Positions 7,769 to 15,570 of a DNA stretch of 64,000 nucleotides are shown one piece after another. Source of the stretch: Pseudahrensia aquimaris (GTDB lineage Bacteria > Pseudomonadota > Alphaproteobacteria > Rhizobiales > Rhizobiaceae). The stretch is taken from NCBI RefSeq assembly GCF_042676045.1, contig NZ_JBHTJV010000012.1:74103-138102 (forward strand). Reading direction: 5' to 3'. Positions within the stretch are counted from its first letter, which is position 1. Every line of letters begins with the position of its first letter. The notes under the pieces were generated by a model. That model made no database searches. It saw nothing but the letters and a program-made list of their open reading frames with translations, and was not told the DNA's origin. Made by a program: the position numbers and the translations under genes.

Positions 7769-9793
7769 TCAGACCGCATTCATAGTCAGCAGTTCATATT
7801 CCGCGACCGTGTCGTCGTCTTGATTGGTCAGCGTGACGTGCCAGCGCACTTCGCCGTATTCGTCGTTGCGTAGGGTTTTGCGTTTTACCGTCAGCCGCAC
7901 CTTGATCGCGTCGCCCGCTTGAACCGGCTTCATAAAGCGCAGATTGTCGAGGCCGGTATTGGCCAGGACCGGGCCGGGATCGGGCTGCACAAACAGGCCC
8001 GCAGCAAAGGAAAGCAGCAGGTAACCGTGGGCCACGCGACCGGGGAAGAAGGGGTTCGCCTTAGCGGCTTCTTCGTCCATGTGCGCGTAGAAAGTATCGC
8101 CCGTGAAGTGGGCGAAGTGTTCAATGTCTTCCAGAGTGACTTTGCGCGAGTCGCTGTTGAACGTCTCGCCAAGGTCGAGTTCATGGAATGTGCGGGTGAA
8201 CGGGTGGGCATCATGCGAAATTTCCGGCGCACCCGGTATCCATGTCTCGCCAATGGCGGAGAGCATCTGCGGACTGCCCTGAATGGCGGTGCGCTGCATG
8301 TAGTGCATGACGCCGCGAATGCCGCCCATTTCCTCGCCGCCGCCTGCCCTGCCCGGCCCGCCATGCACCATGTGCGGCAGGGGGGAGCCGTGGCCTGTGG
8401 CCTCCTTCGCGCTGTCGCGGTTGTTGATGTATAGCCGCCCATGGAACGCGCCGGAGCTCATCACCATAGCCTTTGCTGTTCCCACATCGTGTGTGAAAAG
8501 CGAGGCAACCAGTGAGCCGCCGCCCTTGTTCAGCAGGTGGCTGGCATGCTCGATATCGCGGTAGGGCATGAGCGTGGCCACGGGGCCAAAGGCTTCTGTG
8601 CGGTGCGCTTCAACAGCGGCATCAGGATTGTTGCACTGAAACAGAATGGGGGGGACGAAGGCATCTGGCGCAGTATCTTTGCCTAGCAAATCCATTGTCG
8701 TTAAATCGCCGAATACGCGCTCGGCCTCTGATTCCAATTTGCTGATCTTGGCCAAGACGTCTTGTTTTTGATCAGCCGAAATCAGCGCGCCCATGCGGGT
8801 GTCCTCGTGGCGTGGATCACCGATCGTGATTGTTGCCAGTTTGGCAACAAGCGCTTCGCGGGCTGGGTCGATAAGATTTTCAGGGATGAGAAGCCTGCGC
8901 ATTCCCGTGCATTTCTGACCTGCTTTGGCTGTGATCTCGCGCACCGCTTCCTTGATGAAAATATCAAATTCCAGCGCATCAGGTGTGGCATCGGGGCCGA
9001 GCACGGCTCCGTTCAAACTGTCTTGCTCCGCGATGAAGCGAACTGAATTCTGTGCGATAGAGGGCGTGGCGCGGAGCATCGTTGCCGTAGCGGCGGAACC
9101 TGTGAAGCTCACCACGTCTTGACCATCGAGGCGGTCGAGAAGGTCGCCCGTTCTGCCGCACACAAGTTGGAGTGCGCCATCTGGCAAGAGGCCAGATTCC
9201 AGCATCATTCGCACGCAAGCTTCAGTGACGTAGCACGATGCGGTAGCTGGTTTTACGATGGCGGGAACGCCAGCCAGAAATGTGGGGGCCAGCTTTTCCA
9301 ACATGCCCCAAACGGGGAAATTGTAGGCGTTGATATGGACCGCAACACCCTGCAACGGCGTTGCGATGTGCTGGCCCTGGAACGTGCCGCTACGCGAGAG
9401 CAATTCAGGCGGACCATCGAGATAGACATGCGCATCGGGCAATTCGCGACGGCCTTTCGAGGCGAAGACAAAAAGCGTGCCTATGCCGCCATCGATATCG
9501 ATCAGGTGGTCTTTTTGGGTGGCACCTGTGTCGAATGACAAATCGTAAAGCGCCTGTTTGCGCTCGCCCAAATATTGCGCCAGCGCTTTCAGCATTTTGG
9601 CGCGGTCGTGGAATGTGAGCTTGCGCAAAGCTGGGCCACCGACGCTCTTGGCATGATCCAGCATGTCCTGGAAATCGAGCGCGGCACCGCCTGCCCGAGC
9701 AATTTCGCGGCCATGAATGGCGCTATAGATAAGGGAAGCGCCCGCCCCAGGTGCATGCCAGCCGCCCAATGCAAAACTGTTGACCTCAATCAT
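7769..9793 (-). CDS. paaZ: Bifunctional PaaZ: oxepin-CoA hydrolase / 3-oxo-5,6-dehydrosuberyl-CoA semialdehyde dehydrogenase
   Basis: A 674-residue fusion. The N-terminal part, about 530 residues, is an aldehyde dehydrogenase with the catalytic cysteine at 295 (AGQKCTGMRR). The C-terminal part is an R-hydratase (MaoC-like) domain with FTGDTFYAHMDEEAAKANPF followed by GRVAHGYL. The hydratase domain opens the oxepin ring of the epoxidised phenylacetyl-CoA, and the dehydrogenase domain oxidises the resulting aldehyde, with channelling in the known complex. The start at 9793 was chosen because homology begins at IEVNSFALGGWH; the frame extends further but has no family sequence. It sits 25 bases after paaE in the operon. 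Confidence 0.95.
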   Translation of the reverse strand: MIEVNSFALGGWHAPGAGASLIYSAIHGREIARAGGAALDFQDMLDHAKSVGGPALRKLTFHDRAKMLKALAQYLGERKQALYDLSFDTGATQKDHLIDIDGGIGTLFVFASKGRRELPDAHVYLDGPPELLSRSGTFQGQHIATPLQGVAVHINAYNFPVWGMLEKLAPTFLAGVPAIVKPATASCYVTEACVRMMLESGLLPDGALQLVCGRTGDLLDRLDGQDVVSFTGSAATATMLRATPSIAQNSVRFIAEQDSLNGAVLGPDATPDALEFDIFIKEAVREITAKAGQKCTGMRRLLIPENLIDPAREALVAKLATITIGDPRHEDTRMGALISADQKQDVLAKISKLESEAERVFGDLTTMDLLGKDTAPDAFVPPILFQCNNPDAAVEAHRTEAFGPVATLMPYRDIEHASHLLNKGGGSLVASLFTHDVGTAKAMVMSSGAFHGRLYINNRDSAKEATGHGSPLPHMVHGGPGRAGGGEEMGGIRGVMHYMQRTAIQGSPQMLSAIGETWIPGAPEISHDAHPFTRTFHELDLGETFNSDSRKVTLEDIEHFAHFTGDTFYAHMDEEAAKANPFFPGRVAHGYLLLSFAAGLFVQPDPGPVLANTGLDNLRFMKPVQAGDAIKVRLTVKRKTLRNDEYGEVRWHVTLTNQDDDTVAEYELLTMNAV

Positions 9794-9818
9794 GCTTTCG
9801 CCCTCCTGAGGCATCGTT

Positions 9819-10886
9819 TTAATGCTGGTCGTAATCGACGGTGATCGTCTCGCTCGTTGGATGGGCCTGACAGGTGAGAATGCGTCCGGCCTCCACTTCG
9901 TAGTCCTCCAGCGCGTGGTTGGCGACCATCTCCACCGCACCCTCGGTCAGCCGCGCCATGCAGGTGGAGCATACGCCCGCCGTGCAGGCATAGGGGGCTT
10001 CAATGCTTTGCGCCAAGGCCGCTTCCAGAACACTCTGATCGGGTGCGATGTCGAGCGTGTGGCGGGTGCCGTCGAGTATGATCGTTGCCTTGGTGGCTTT
10101 TGCGTTTTGAGCCACTTTGGAAACCGCACGTTTCTTGGCTCGGCCTGCTTGGGAAGCCGCGAAGAGTTCGTATTTGATCGCGTCTTTGCCCAAACCACGG
10201 CTCTCCAGCGCAGCGGCTGCGGTTTTCATCATCTCTTCGGGGCCGCAGATGAAGGCGAGGTCGATGCGCGATATGTCGATCATTTTCTCAAACAGCGCAT
10301 CGCATTTTTCGGTGTCCAATCGGCCGGAAAGCAGGTCGATATCTTGGCCGCCTCCGCTCAAAACATGCACCAGATTGAGGCGCGTCATGTTGAGATTTTT
10401 CAAGTCTTCCAGCTCTTCGCGGAACATCACGGTGTTCACCGCGCGGTTGGAATAGAGCAGCGTGATGTCGGCTTTCGGTTCTTCGGCGAGAATGGTCTTG
10501 GTGAGTGAAAGGATAGGCGTGATGCCCGAACCGGCGGCGATCATCAGGTAGTGGCGCGCCGCTTCGGGCTGGAGCGGCGCGTGGAAATTACCCATCGGCG
10601 GCATGGCTTCCAGCCGTTCGCCAACTTTCAGATTTTCATTGGCCCAAGTTGAAAATGCGCCGCCGTCCACGCGCTTGATGCCGACACGCAATGCGCCGTC
10701 ATGGGTGCCGGAACAGATGGAATAAGAACGGCGCAATTCCTCTCCGTCGAATTCCTTGCGGAACGTGAGATATTGCCCCTGCGTGAAAGAGAAATCTGCA
10801 CCGTTTTCCGGCTGGAGCGTCACAACGACCGCGTCTCTTGTTGTGGGCTGAATGTCTGTGACTGTCAGGGTGTGAAATTGGGCCAT
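9819..10886 (-). CDS. paaE: Phenylacetyl-CoA 1,2-epoxidase reductase PaaE
   Basis: A 355-residue reductase delivering electrons from NADPH to the PaaABC epoxidase. An N-terminal ferredoxin-reductase FAD domain (RRSYSICSG, near residue 60) and an NAD(P)-binding domain (IAAGSGITPILS) are followed by a C-terminal plant-type [2Fe-2S] ferredoxin domain with cysteines 301, 306, 309 and 339. The C-terminal placement of the ferredoxin domain is typical of PaaE. The start at 10886 gives an N-terminus matching the family (MAQFHTLTVTD). Ten bases separate it from paaD. Confidence 0.95.
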   Translation of the reverse strand: MAQFHTLTVTDIQPTTRDAVVVTLQPENGADFSFTQGQYLTFRKEFDGEELRRSYSICSGTHDGALRVGIKRVDGGAFSTWANENLKVGERLEAMPPMGNFHAPLQPEAARHYLMIAAGSGITPILSLTKTILAEEPKADITLLYSNRAVNTVMFREELEDLKNLNMTRLNLVHVLSGGGQDIDLLSGRLDTEKCDALFEKMIDISRIDLAFICGPEEMMKTAAAALESRGLGKDAIKYELFAASQAGRAKKRAVSKVAQNAKATKATIILDGTRHTLDIAPDQSVLEAALAQSIEAPYACTAGVCSTCMARLTEGAVEMVANHALEDYEVEAGRILTCQAHPTSETITVDYDQH

Positions 10887-10896
10887 GGTCACAAGC

Positions 10897-11367
10897 TCAC
10901 AGGCATTTGAAATAGTCGAAGGGCTCAAGGCAGGTCTTGCAGCGCCAATGGGCTTTGCACGGCGTGGAGCCAAACTGGCTCACTTTCTCCACGAGCGCAG
11001 AACTGCAGCGCGGGCATTTGTCCGGCCCACCAGCAGGGTTTGGCGGGGCGATGCCGTATTCCTCCAGCCGCTTTTTGCCCTTTTCGGTCAACCAATCGGT
11101 CGTCCAAGCGGGGGAAAGCTGCGTTTCAAATTTGATCTTCTTGATACCTTTGGCGAGCAGCGCGGTTTCGATATCGAGGTTGATGATCGTCGTTGCGGGA
11201 CAGCCGGAATAAGTGGGCGTAACTGCAACGTGCAGCGTATCGCCCCGCCATTCCACACCCCGCACAATACCCAGATCGACAACGGAAATGACCGGGATTT
11301 CGGGGTCCGGCACATCGTCAAGCCAATGCCAGATTTCATCCGTCGATGGGCGCGTGGAGACTACCAT
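10897..11367 (-). CDS. paaD: Phenylacetate degradation protein PaaD (Fe-S assembly factor of the epoxidase)
   Basis: A 156-residue protein with an N-terminal MIP18/DUF59 domain (DDVPDPEIPVISVVDLGIV and TPTYSGCPAT) and a C-terminal zinc-ribbon-like CPRC...C...CKTC region. PaaD is needed for a functional phenylacetyl-CoA epoxidase and is related to iron-sulfur assembly proteins. Its start (11367) overlaps the paaC stop (11361) by seven bases, showing tight operon packing. The longer open frame upstream overlaps paaC entirely and was rejected. Confidence 0.93.
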   Translation of the reverse strand: MVVSTRPSTDEIWHWLDDVPDPEIPVISVVDLGIVRGVEWRGDTLHVAVTPTYSGCPATTIINLDIETALLAKGIKKIKFETQLSPAWTTDWLTEKGKKRLEEYGIAPPNPAGGPDKCPRCSSALVEKVSQFGSTPCKAHWRCKTCLEPFDYFKCL

Positions 11368-12119
11368 GTTGCGCCCGGATAGGCCCGCTGGAGCCATTGC
11401 ATGGACGAAAGCAGGTGGCCCAGATGTTCGGTGTGCTGCTTGCCTGTTCTGCCGCCGGAATGGGCGAAGATTGTATCGGGGACACCGAGCGTGGCTTCGC
11501 CCATCACACCAGCAATTGTGCCGCTCCACGCCTCACGCAGACTGGATGGCAGGGGAGCTATCTTCTCAGCCACCACGGCCTCATCAATCGCGTCGTCAGC
11601 AAACATCTCACCGGTGAACGGCCAGAGGCGATCTAACGCTGCCTGCATCTTTTCATGGCTCGTTTCCGTGCCATCGCCTAATGCGATCACCGTCTCGCTG
11701 GAGCGTTCAAGATGATAAGCGGCCTCTTTGCCACTTTTAGCCGCGATAGCCGCGATGCGCTCGTCGGATGAACCTTCCAACGCCTTCAGCATTGGCACTT
11801 GGTATGCGTCGAACAGGAATTGGCGCATCATCGTGTGGCCGAAATCGCGGTTTGGCTGTTCCAGCATCAGAAGATTGCGGAAATCCCAGAAGTCGCGCAG
11901 GAAGGCGAGGTCGTCTGCGTCGCGGTCCTTGCCCTCGATTTCAGCCGCATAACCCAGCCAGTTTTGCGTTTGGCCGATCAAATCAAGCGCGGTGTTGGCG
12001 AGCGCAATGTCCTCTTCCAACACGGGGGCCTTGCCGCACCATTCCGAAATGCGGTGACCAAGGATGAGCGTGTTATCGCCCATTCGCAGCAGGAATTGAA
12101 ACAGGTGATCGTCGCTCAC
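11361..12119 (-). CDS. paaC: Phenylacetyl-CoA epoxidase structural subunit PaaC
   Basis: A 252-residue all-helical ferritin-like protein that pairs with PaaA in the epoxidase. Family segments include LRMGDNTLILGHRISEWCGKAP, ALDLIGQTQNWLGYA and DFGHTMMRQFLFDAY. PaaC resembles PaaA but lacks its full di-iron site and acts structurally. It overlaps paaB by four bases at its start and paaD by seven at its end. Confidence 0.95.
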   Translation of the reverse strand: MSDDHLFQFLLRMGDNTLILGHRISEWCGKAPVLEEDIALANTALDLIGQTQNWLGYAAEIEGKDRDADDLAFLRDFWDFRNLLMLEQPNRDFGHTMMRQFLFDAYQVPMLKALEGSSDERIAAIAAKSGKEAAYHLERSSETVIALGDGTETSHEKMQAALDRLWPFTGEMFADDAIDEAVVAEKIAPLPSSLREAWSGTIAGVMGEATLGVPDTIFAHSGGRTGKQHTEHLGHLLSSMQWLQRAYPGATW

Positions 12120-12400
12120 ATCGCACCCACATCGTCGGGAATGTCGAAGAAGGTCGGGTGGCGGTAGACCTTGTCGTTGGCCGGCTCATAAAGCGGGCCT
12201 TTGTCTCCCGGCGCGGAGGCGTGAATGTCGGCTGACTTCGCCACCCAGATGGAAACGCCTTCATTGCGCCGCGTGTAGACATCGCGGGCGTTAAGGATTG
12301 CCATCTCCTCATCCGGCGCGTGGAGCGAACCGACATGACGGTGGCTCATGCCGTGCGCTCCACGAATGAAGATTTCCCAAAGCGGCCATTCTTGGGTCAT
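12116..12400 (-). CDS. paaB: Phenylacetyl-CoA epoxidase bridging subunit PaaB
   Basis: A 94-residue small subunit, close to the usual PaaB length. The conserved start (WPLWEIFIRGAHGMSHRHVGSLHAPD), the NARDVYTRRNEG segment and the KVYRHPTFFDIPD end identify it. PaaB bridges PaaAC dimers in the multisubunit monooxygenase. Its ATG shares one base with the paaA stop codon (TGATG), and its stop overlaps the paaC start by four bases. Confidence 0.96.
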   Translation of the reverse strand: MTQEWPLWEIFIRGAHGMSHRHVGSLHAPDEEMAILNARDVYTRRNEGVSIWVAKSADIHASAPGDKGPLYEPANDKVYRHPTFFDIPDDVGAM

Positions 12401-13392
12401 CAGGCTGCTGCCTTGGCCCGTGCCGCGCGCTTTTCAGCGTGGGCCTGCATGGCTTCGCGCACCCATGCGCCGTCTTCCCACGCATTTTTGCGGGTTTCCA
12501 GACGCTCGGTGTTGCAGGGGCCGTTGCCGGAAATGACGTCGAAGAATTCGTTCCAGTCCGGCTCTGAGAAGTCGTAGCCGCCTTTTTCTTCGTTCCAGAC
12601 GAGGTTTTCGTCCGGCACGGTGAGGCCGAGATATTCGGCTTGTGGCACCGTCTGGTCGACGAATTTCTGGCGCAGCTCGTCGTTGGTGTTCATCTTGATT
12701 TTCCACGCCATCGACTGGGCGGAATGGACGCTGTCTTTGTCGGACGGGCCGAACATCATCAGCGCGGGAAACCAGAAACGGTTGAGCGCGTCTTGCGCCA
12801 TGCGCTTTTGCGCTTCCGTGCCGTTGGCCATCTTCATCATGATGTCGAAGCCTTGGCGCTGGTGGAAACTCTCTTCCTTGCAGATGCGGATCATGGCGCG
12901 GGAATACGGGCCAAACGATGTGCGCTGCAGCGGGACTTGATTCATGATTGCCGCACCATCCACGAGCCAGCCAACCGCGCCCATATCCGCCCATGTGAGC
13001 GTGGGATAATTGAAGATCGAAGAATATTTCATCTTGCCGCTGTGGAGTTGCTCAAACAGCTCGTCCCGCGAAATGCCCAGCGTTTCGGCAGCGCAATAGA
13101 GATAGAGGCCGTGGCCCGCTTCATCTTGCACCTTGGCGAGAAGAATGGCCTTGCGCTCCAGCGTGGGCGCGCGGGTGATCCAGTTGCCCTCCGGCAATTG
13201 ACCAACGATTTCAGAATGAGCGTGCTGACCGATCTGGCGGATTAGGTTTTTGCGGTAGGCTTCCGGCATCCAATCCTTCGGCTCAATCTTTTCGCCCGCA
13301 TCAATCCGCTCCTGAAAAGCGCGCTCCTGCGGGTTCATCTCGCTCTTGTCACGCACGGCTTGGCCGGTCGATTTTACCATTTGGGCATACAT
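12400..13392 (-). CDS. paaA: Phenylacetyl-CoA 1,2-epoxidase catalytic subunit PaaA
   Basis: A 330-residue di-iron monooxygenase subunit that epoxidises the ring of phenylacetyl-CoA. Iron-ligand helices are visible: DEAGHGLYLYCAAE and CKEESFHQRQGFD. It is the first gene of the operon and has the best ribosome binding site (AGGAGG, eight bases before ATG at 13392). The promoter and operator must lie in 13393-13599, shared with the divergent DUF2384 gene. CoA ligase (paaK) and the beta-oxidation-like genes paaF, G, H and J are not in the window. Confidence 0.96.
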   Translation of the reverse strand: MYAQMVKSTGQAVRDKSEMNPQERAFQERIDAGEKIEPKDWMPEAYRKNLIRQIGQHAHSEIVGQLPEGNWITRAPTLERKAILLAKVQDEAGHGLYLYCAAETLGISRDELFEQLHSGKMKYSSIFNYPTLTWADMGAVGWLVDGAAIMNQVPLQRTSFGPYSRAMIRICKEESFHQRQGFDIMMKMANGTEAQKRMAQDALNRFWFPALMMFGPSDKDSVHSAQSMAWKIKMNTNDELRQKFVDQTVPQAEYLGLTVPDENLVWNEEKGGYDFSEPDWNEFFDVISGNGPCNTERLETRKNAWEDGAWVREAMQAHAEKRAARAKAAA

Positions 13393-13449
13393 GGGGCTGT
13401 CCTCCTGAGGGACATTTTTAGCAGCGATGCCAGATCATAGCAATGATTA

Positions 13450-13486
13450 TGTAACAAAATATAAGAGTCGAGAAAATTCTGTAACA
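13450..13486. promoter_or_regulatory. Candidate operator upstream of paaA: two TGTAACA copies 30 bp apart
   Basis: The heptamer TGTAACA occurs at 13450-13456 and again at 13480-13486, exactly 30 bp apart (about three helical turns), in an AT-rich stretch 58 to 95 bases upstream of paaA. Flanks are mirror-like: TTATGTAACA on the left and TGTAACATAA on the right. This is the only obvious repeat in the promoter region of the operon that ends with paaX, so PaaX is the inferred ligand. It does not visibly match the E. coli PaaX consensus as I remember it, so the assignment is tentative. Confidence 0.4.
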
Positions 13487-13599
13487 TAACGGCTGCATGG
13501 CAGCCTGTGGAAACTGTCACAATCGAAATCTCTCCTTGATGCGAGCGGCATGATCGTGTTGCGTGCCGAGTGTGGAACCCGAGATTGGGAGATGCGCCG

Positions 13600-13803
13600 A
13601 TGAGCCGTCACGAAGAAATGCTGAACAAAATCCGCGAAGGCGCTCAGCGCGCGTTTGGGTCGGAGGAAAGCCAGATCTGGCTGAACCGCAAATCCCGTTT
13701 GTTCGACCACAAAACACCTCTGGAACTGGCCCAAGAGGACGCTGATCGTGTGCTGAACTTTGTTGAATGCATGACCGGCGAGGAAGTCAGCACCCGGCAT
13801 TAA
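13600..13803 (+). CDS. Small MbcA/ParS/Xre antitoxin-like protein (DUF2384 toxin-binding region), orphan
   Basis: A 67-residue protein resembling the C-terminal toxin-binding region of MbcA/ParS/Xre antitoxins: a helical start (MSRHEEMLNKIREGAQRAFGS), an SRLFDHKTPLELAQEDADRV segment like the conserved N-x-x-L-x-G-x-x-P-x-x-L core, and a short tail. The N-terminal Xre DNA-binding domain of full-length members is absent, and no RES-domain toxin gene is adjacent. A GGGAGA element lies seven bases before the ATG. It is divergent from paaA, and its TAA overlaps the stop of the convergent Lrp gene. Its function is unknown. Confidence 0.72.
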   Translation: MSRHEEMLNKIREGAQRAFGSEESQIWLNRKSRLFDHKTPLELAQEDADRVLNFVECMTGEEVSTRH

Positions 13804-14264
13804 ACCGGCAGCGCGGAAGTTTCCTTCAGCGTGTCGAGCACGATTGCGGTTTTGACGTTCTGAACCGCTTTGTGCGGCAGCAGTGTCTGGTTGATGAACT
13901 CGGACAAGGCTTTGAGATCAGGGGTCACAACCTTGATCATGTAATCCATCTCACCCGTCAGTGCGTAGGCATCAAGCACTTGTGGAAGTCGGGCGAGCAG
14001 GCTGCGAAGATTGGCGGCATTGTCGTCGTTGTGGGTCGCCAACGTCACGGAGACGAGGCTTTTAAGCCCGATGCCCACCTTTTCCGGATCAAGCCGAGCC
14101 GTGTATCCGTTAATGATCCCAGCATCCTCCAGCGCCGTGCGACGGCGGGAGCATTGTGAGGCGGACAGACCAACACGGTCCGCCAGTTCGGCATTTGTGA
14201 ACCGCCCATCTTCTTGCAGGCTTGCGAGAATCTTGCGATCAAACGCATCTAATGCATTGGCCAT
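13800..14264 (-). CDS. Lrp/AsnC-family transcriptional regulator
   Basis: A 154-residue Lrp-type regulator. An N-terminal helix-turn-helix (residues 5-55: DRKILASLQEDGRFTNAELA, then GLSASQCSRRRTALEDAGII) is followed by a RAM ligand-binding domain (VSVTLATHNDD to the end). It is divergent from hppD across a 123-bp gap. Lrp-type regulators placed beside hppD commonly respond to aromatic amino acids or their keto acids, so control of tyrosine breakdown is the inferred role. Its stop overlaps the stop of the small DUF2384 gene in TTAA. Confidence 0.9.
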   Translation of the reverse strand: MANALDAFDRKILASLQEDGRFTNAELADRVGLSASQCSRRRTALEDAGIINGYTARLDPEKVGIGLKSLVSVTLATHNDDNAANLRSLLARLPQVLDAYALTGEMDYMIKVVTPDLKALSEFINQTLLPHKAVQNVKTAIVLDTLKETSALPV

Positions 14265-14387
14265 GGCTTATTTTCTCTGAATCTCACACATTTCTTGCAC
14301 ATTATGATTAAATTGCGCGTCGATTGCAAAGTCTGTGCGCCCAGGATGCACTATAGTTGTTCCATCACATTTCAGGAGGAACAATCC

Positions 14388-15500
14388 ATGGGTCCGTTTC
14401 CACACGACGCGCCACGCGCGACGATTACCGAACACAATCCTGCCGGCACGGACGGGTTTGAATTTGTTGAATTCGCCCATCCAGAGCCCGAAAAGCTGGA
14501 AAGCCTGTTTGCGACCATGGGCTATCAACCCGTCGCTCAGCATAAAAGGAAAGCGATCACCGTTTGGCGGCAGGGCGACATCAACTACGTCATCAATGCC
14601 GAACCGGGCACCCATGCCGCGCGGTTTGTCAAAGAACACGGTCCCTGTGCCGCTTCAATGGCTTGGCGGGTGGCGGATGCGCAGCATGCGTTTGATCTGG
14701 CAGTCGCACGTGGCGCGCAGCCTTATCTTGGGGATGGTAAGGTGATGGACGTGCCCGCGATCGTCGGGATTGGCGGGTCGCTGCTGTATTTCATCGACAG
14801 CTATGGCGAGACGGGCTCTGCCTATGACGCGGAGTTTGATTGGATTGGCGAACGCGACCCGAAACCAGAAGGTATCGGCTTTTACTATCTCGATCACCTC
14901 ACCCACAACGTCTATCGCGGCAATATGGATCGCTGGTGGCATTTCTACCGTGACTTGTTCGGCTTCACGCAAATCCATTTCTTCGACATTGAAGGCAAGA
15001 TGACAGGTCTGATCAGCCGCGCCATCACGTCCCCCTGCGGGAAAATTCGTATTCCGCTGAATGAATCCACCGACGATAAAAGCCAAATTGAGGCCTATCT
15101 GCATAAATACAAAGGCGAAGGCATTCAGCACATTGCGGTTGGCACTGACGGAATTTATGACGCAACCGACAAGCTGGCTGAAAACGGCCTGAAGTTCATG
15201 CCCGGCCCACCGGAAACCTATTACGAGATGTCCCAAGCAAGGGTGAACGGCCATAATGAGCCGCTGGATCGCATGAAACGGCATGGCATTTTGATCGACG
15301 GCGAGGGCGTGTTCGATGATGCCAACGGCGACCGGATGACGAAAATCCTGCTCCAGATTTTCTCCAAAACCGTAATCGGCCCGATCTTCTTCGAGTTCAT
15401 TCAGCGCAAGGGCGACGAAGGGTTTGGCGAAGGGAATTTCCGGGCGCTTTTTGAGAGCATCGAGGCGGAACAGATACGGACTGGTGAATTGGTGGGCTAG
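14388..15500 (+). CDS. hppD: 4-hydroxyphenylpyruvate dioxygenase HppD
   Basis: A 370-residue non-haem iron dioxygenase converting 4-hydroxyphenylpyruvate to homogentisate, the second step of tyrosine degradation. It has two vicinal-oxygen-chelate modules. The iron ligands of the family are recognisable in LDHLTHNVYRG (His), GIQHIAVGT (His) and FFEFIQRKG (Glu). The C-terminal helix region GFGEGNFRALFESIEAEQ is typical. A strong AGGAGG lies nine bases before ATG 14388; the frame continues upstream but without family sequence. No homogentisate dioxygenase gene is in the window. Confidence 0.96.
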   Translation: MGPFPHDAPRATITEHNPAGTDGFEFVEFAHPEPEKLESLFATMGYQPVAQHKRKAITVWRQGDINYVINAEPGTHAARFVKEHGPCAASMAWRVADAQHAFDLAVARGAQPYLGDGKVMDVPAIVGIGGSLLYFIDSYGETGSAYDAEFDWIGERDPKPEGIGFYYLDHLTHNVYRGNMDRWWHFYRDLFGFTQIHFFDIEGKMTGLISRAITSPCGKIRIPLNESTDDKSQIEAYLHKYKGEGIQHIAVGTDGIYDATDKLAENGLKFMPGPPETYYEMSQARVNGHNEPLDRMKRHGILIDGEGVFDDANGDRMTKILLQIFSKTVIGPIFFEFIQRKGDEGFGEGNFRALFESIEAEQIRTGELVG

Positions 15501-15510
15501 TGATCTCACC

Positions 15511-15545
15511 AAAACAAAAAAGGGGCGGCCTCACAGGCCGCCCGT
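15511..15545 (-). terminator. Rho-independent terminator between convergent hppD and hpaB
   Basis: A perfect nine-pair stem, 15523-15531 with 15535-15543 (GGGCGGCCT / AGGCCGCCC), encloses a three-base loop. On the plus strand an A-run precedes it, so read on the minus strand the hairpin is followed by a T-run (TTTTTTGTTTT). It is therefore a strong terminator for hpaB. For hppD the hairpin is followed only by GTTT and would be weaker. Confidence 0.85.
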
Positions 15546-15570
15546 TTGGCTTGGGTTTAGCAATCTTGAA

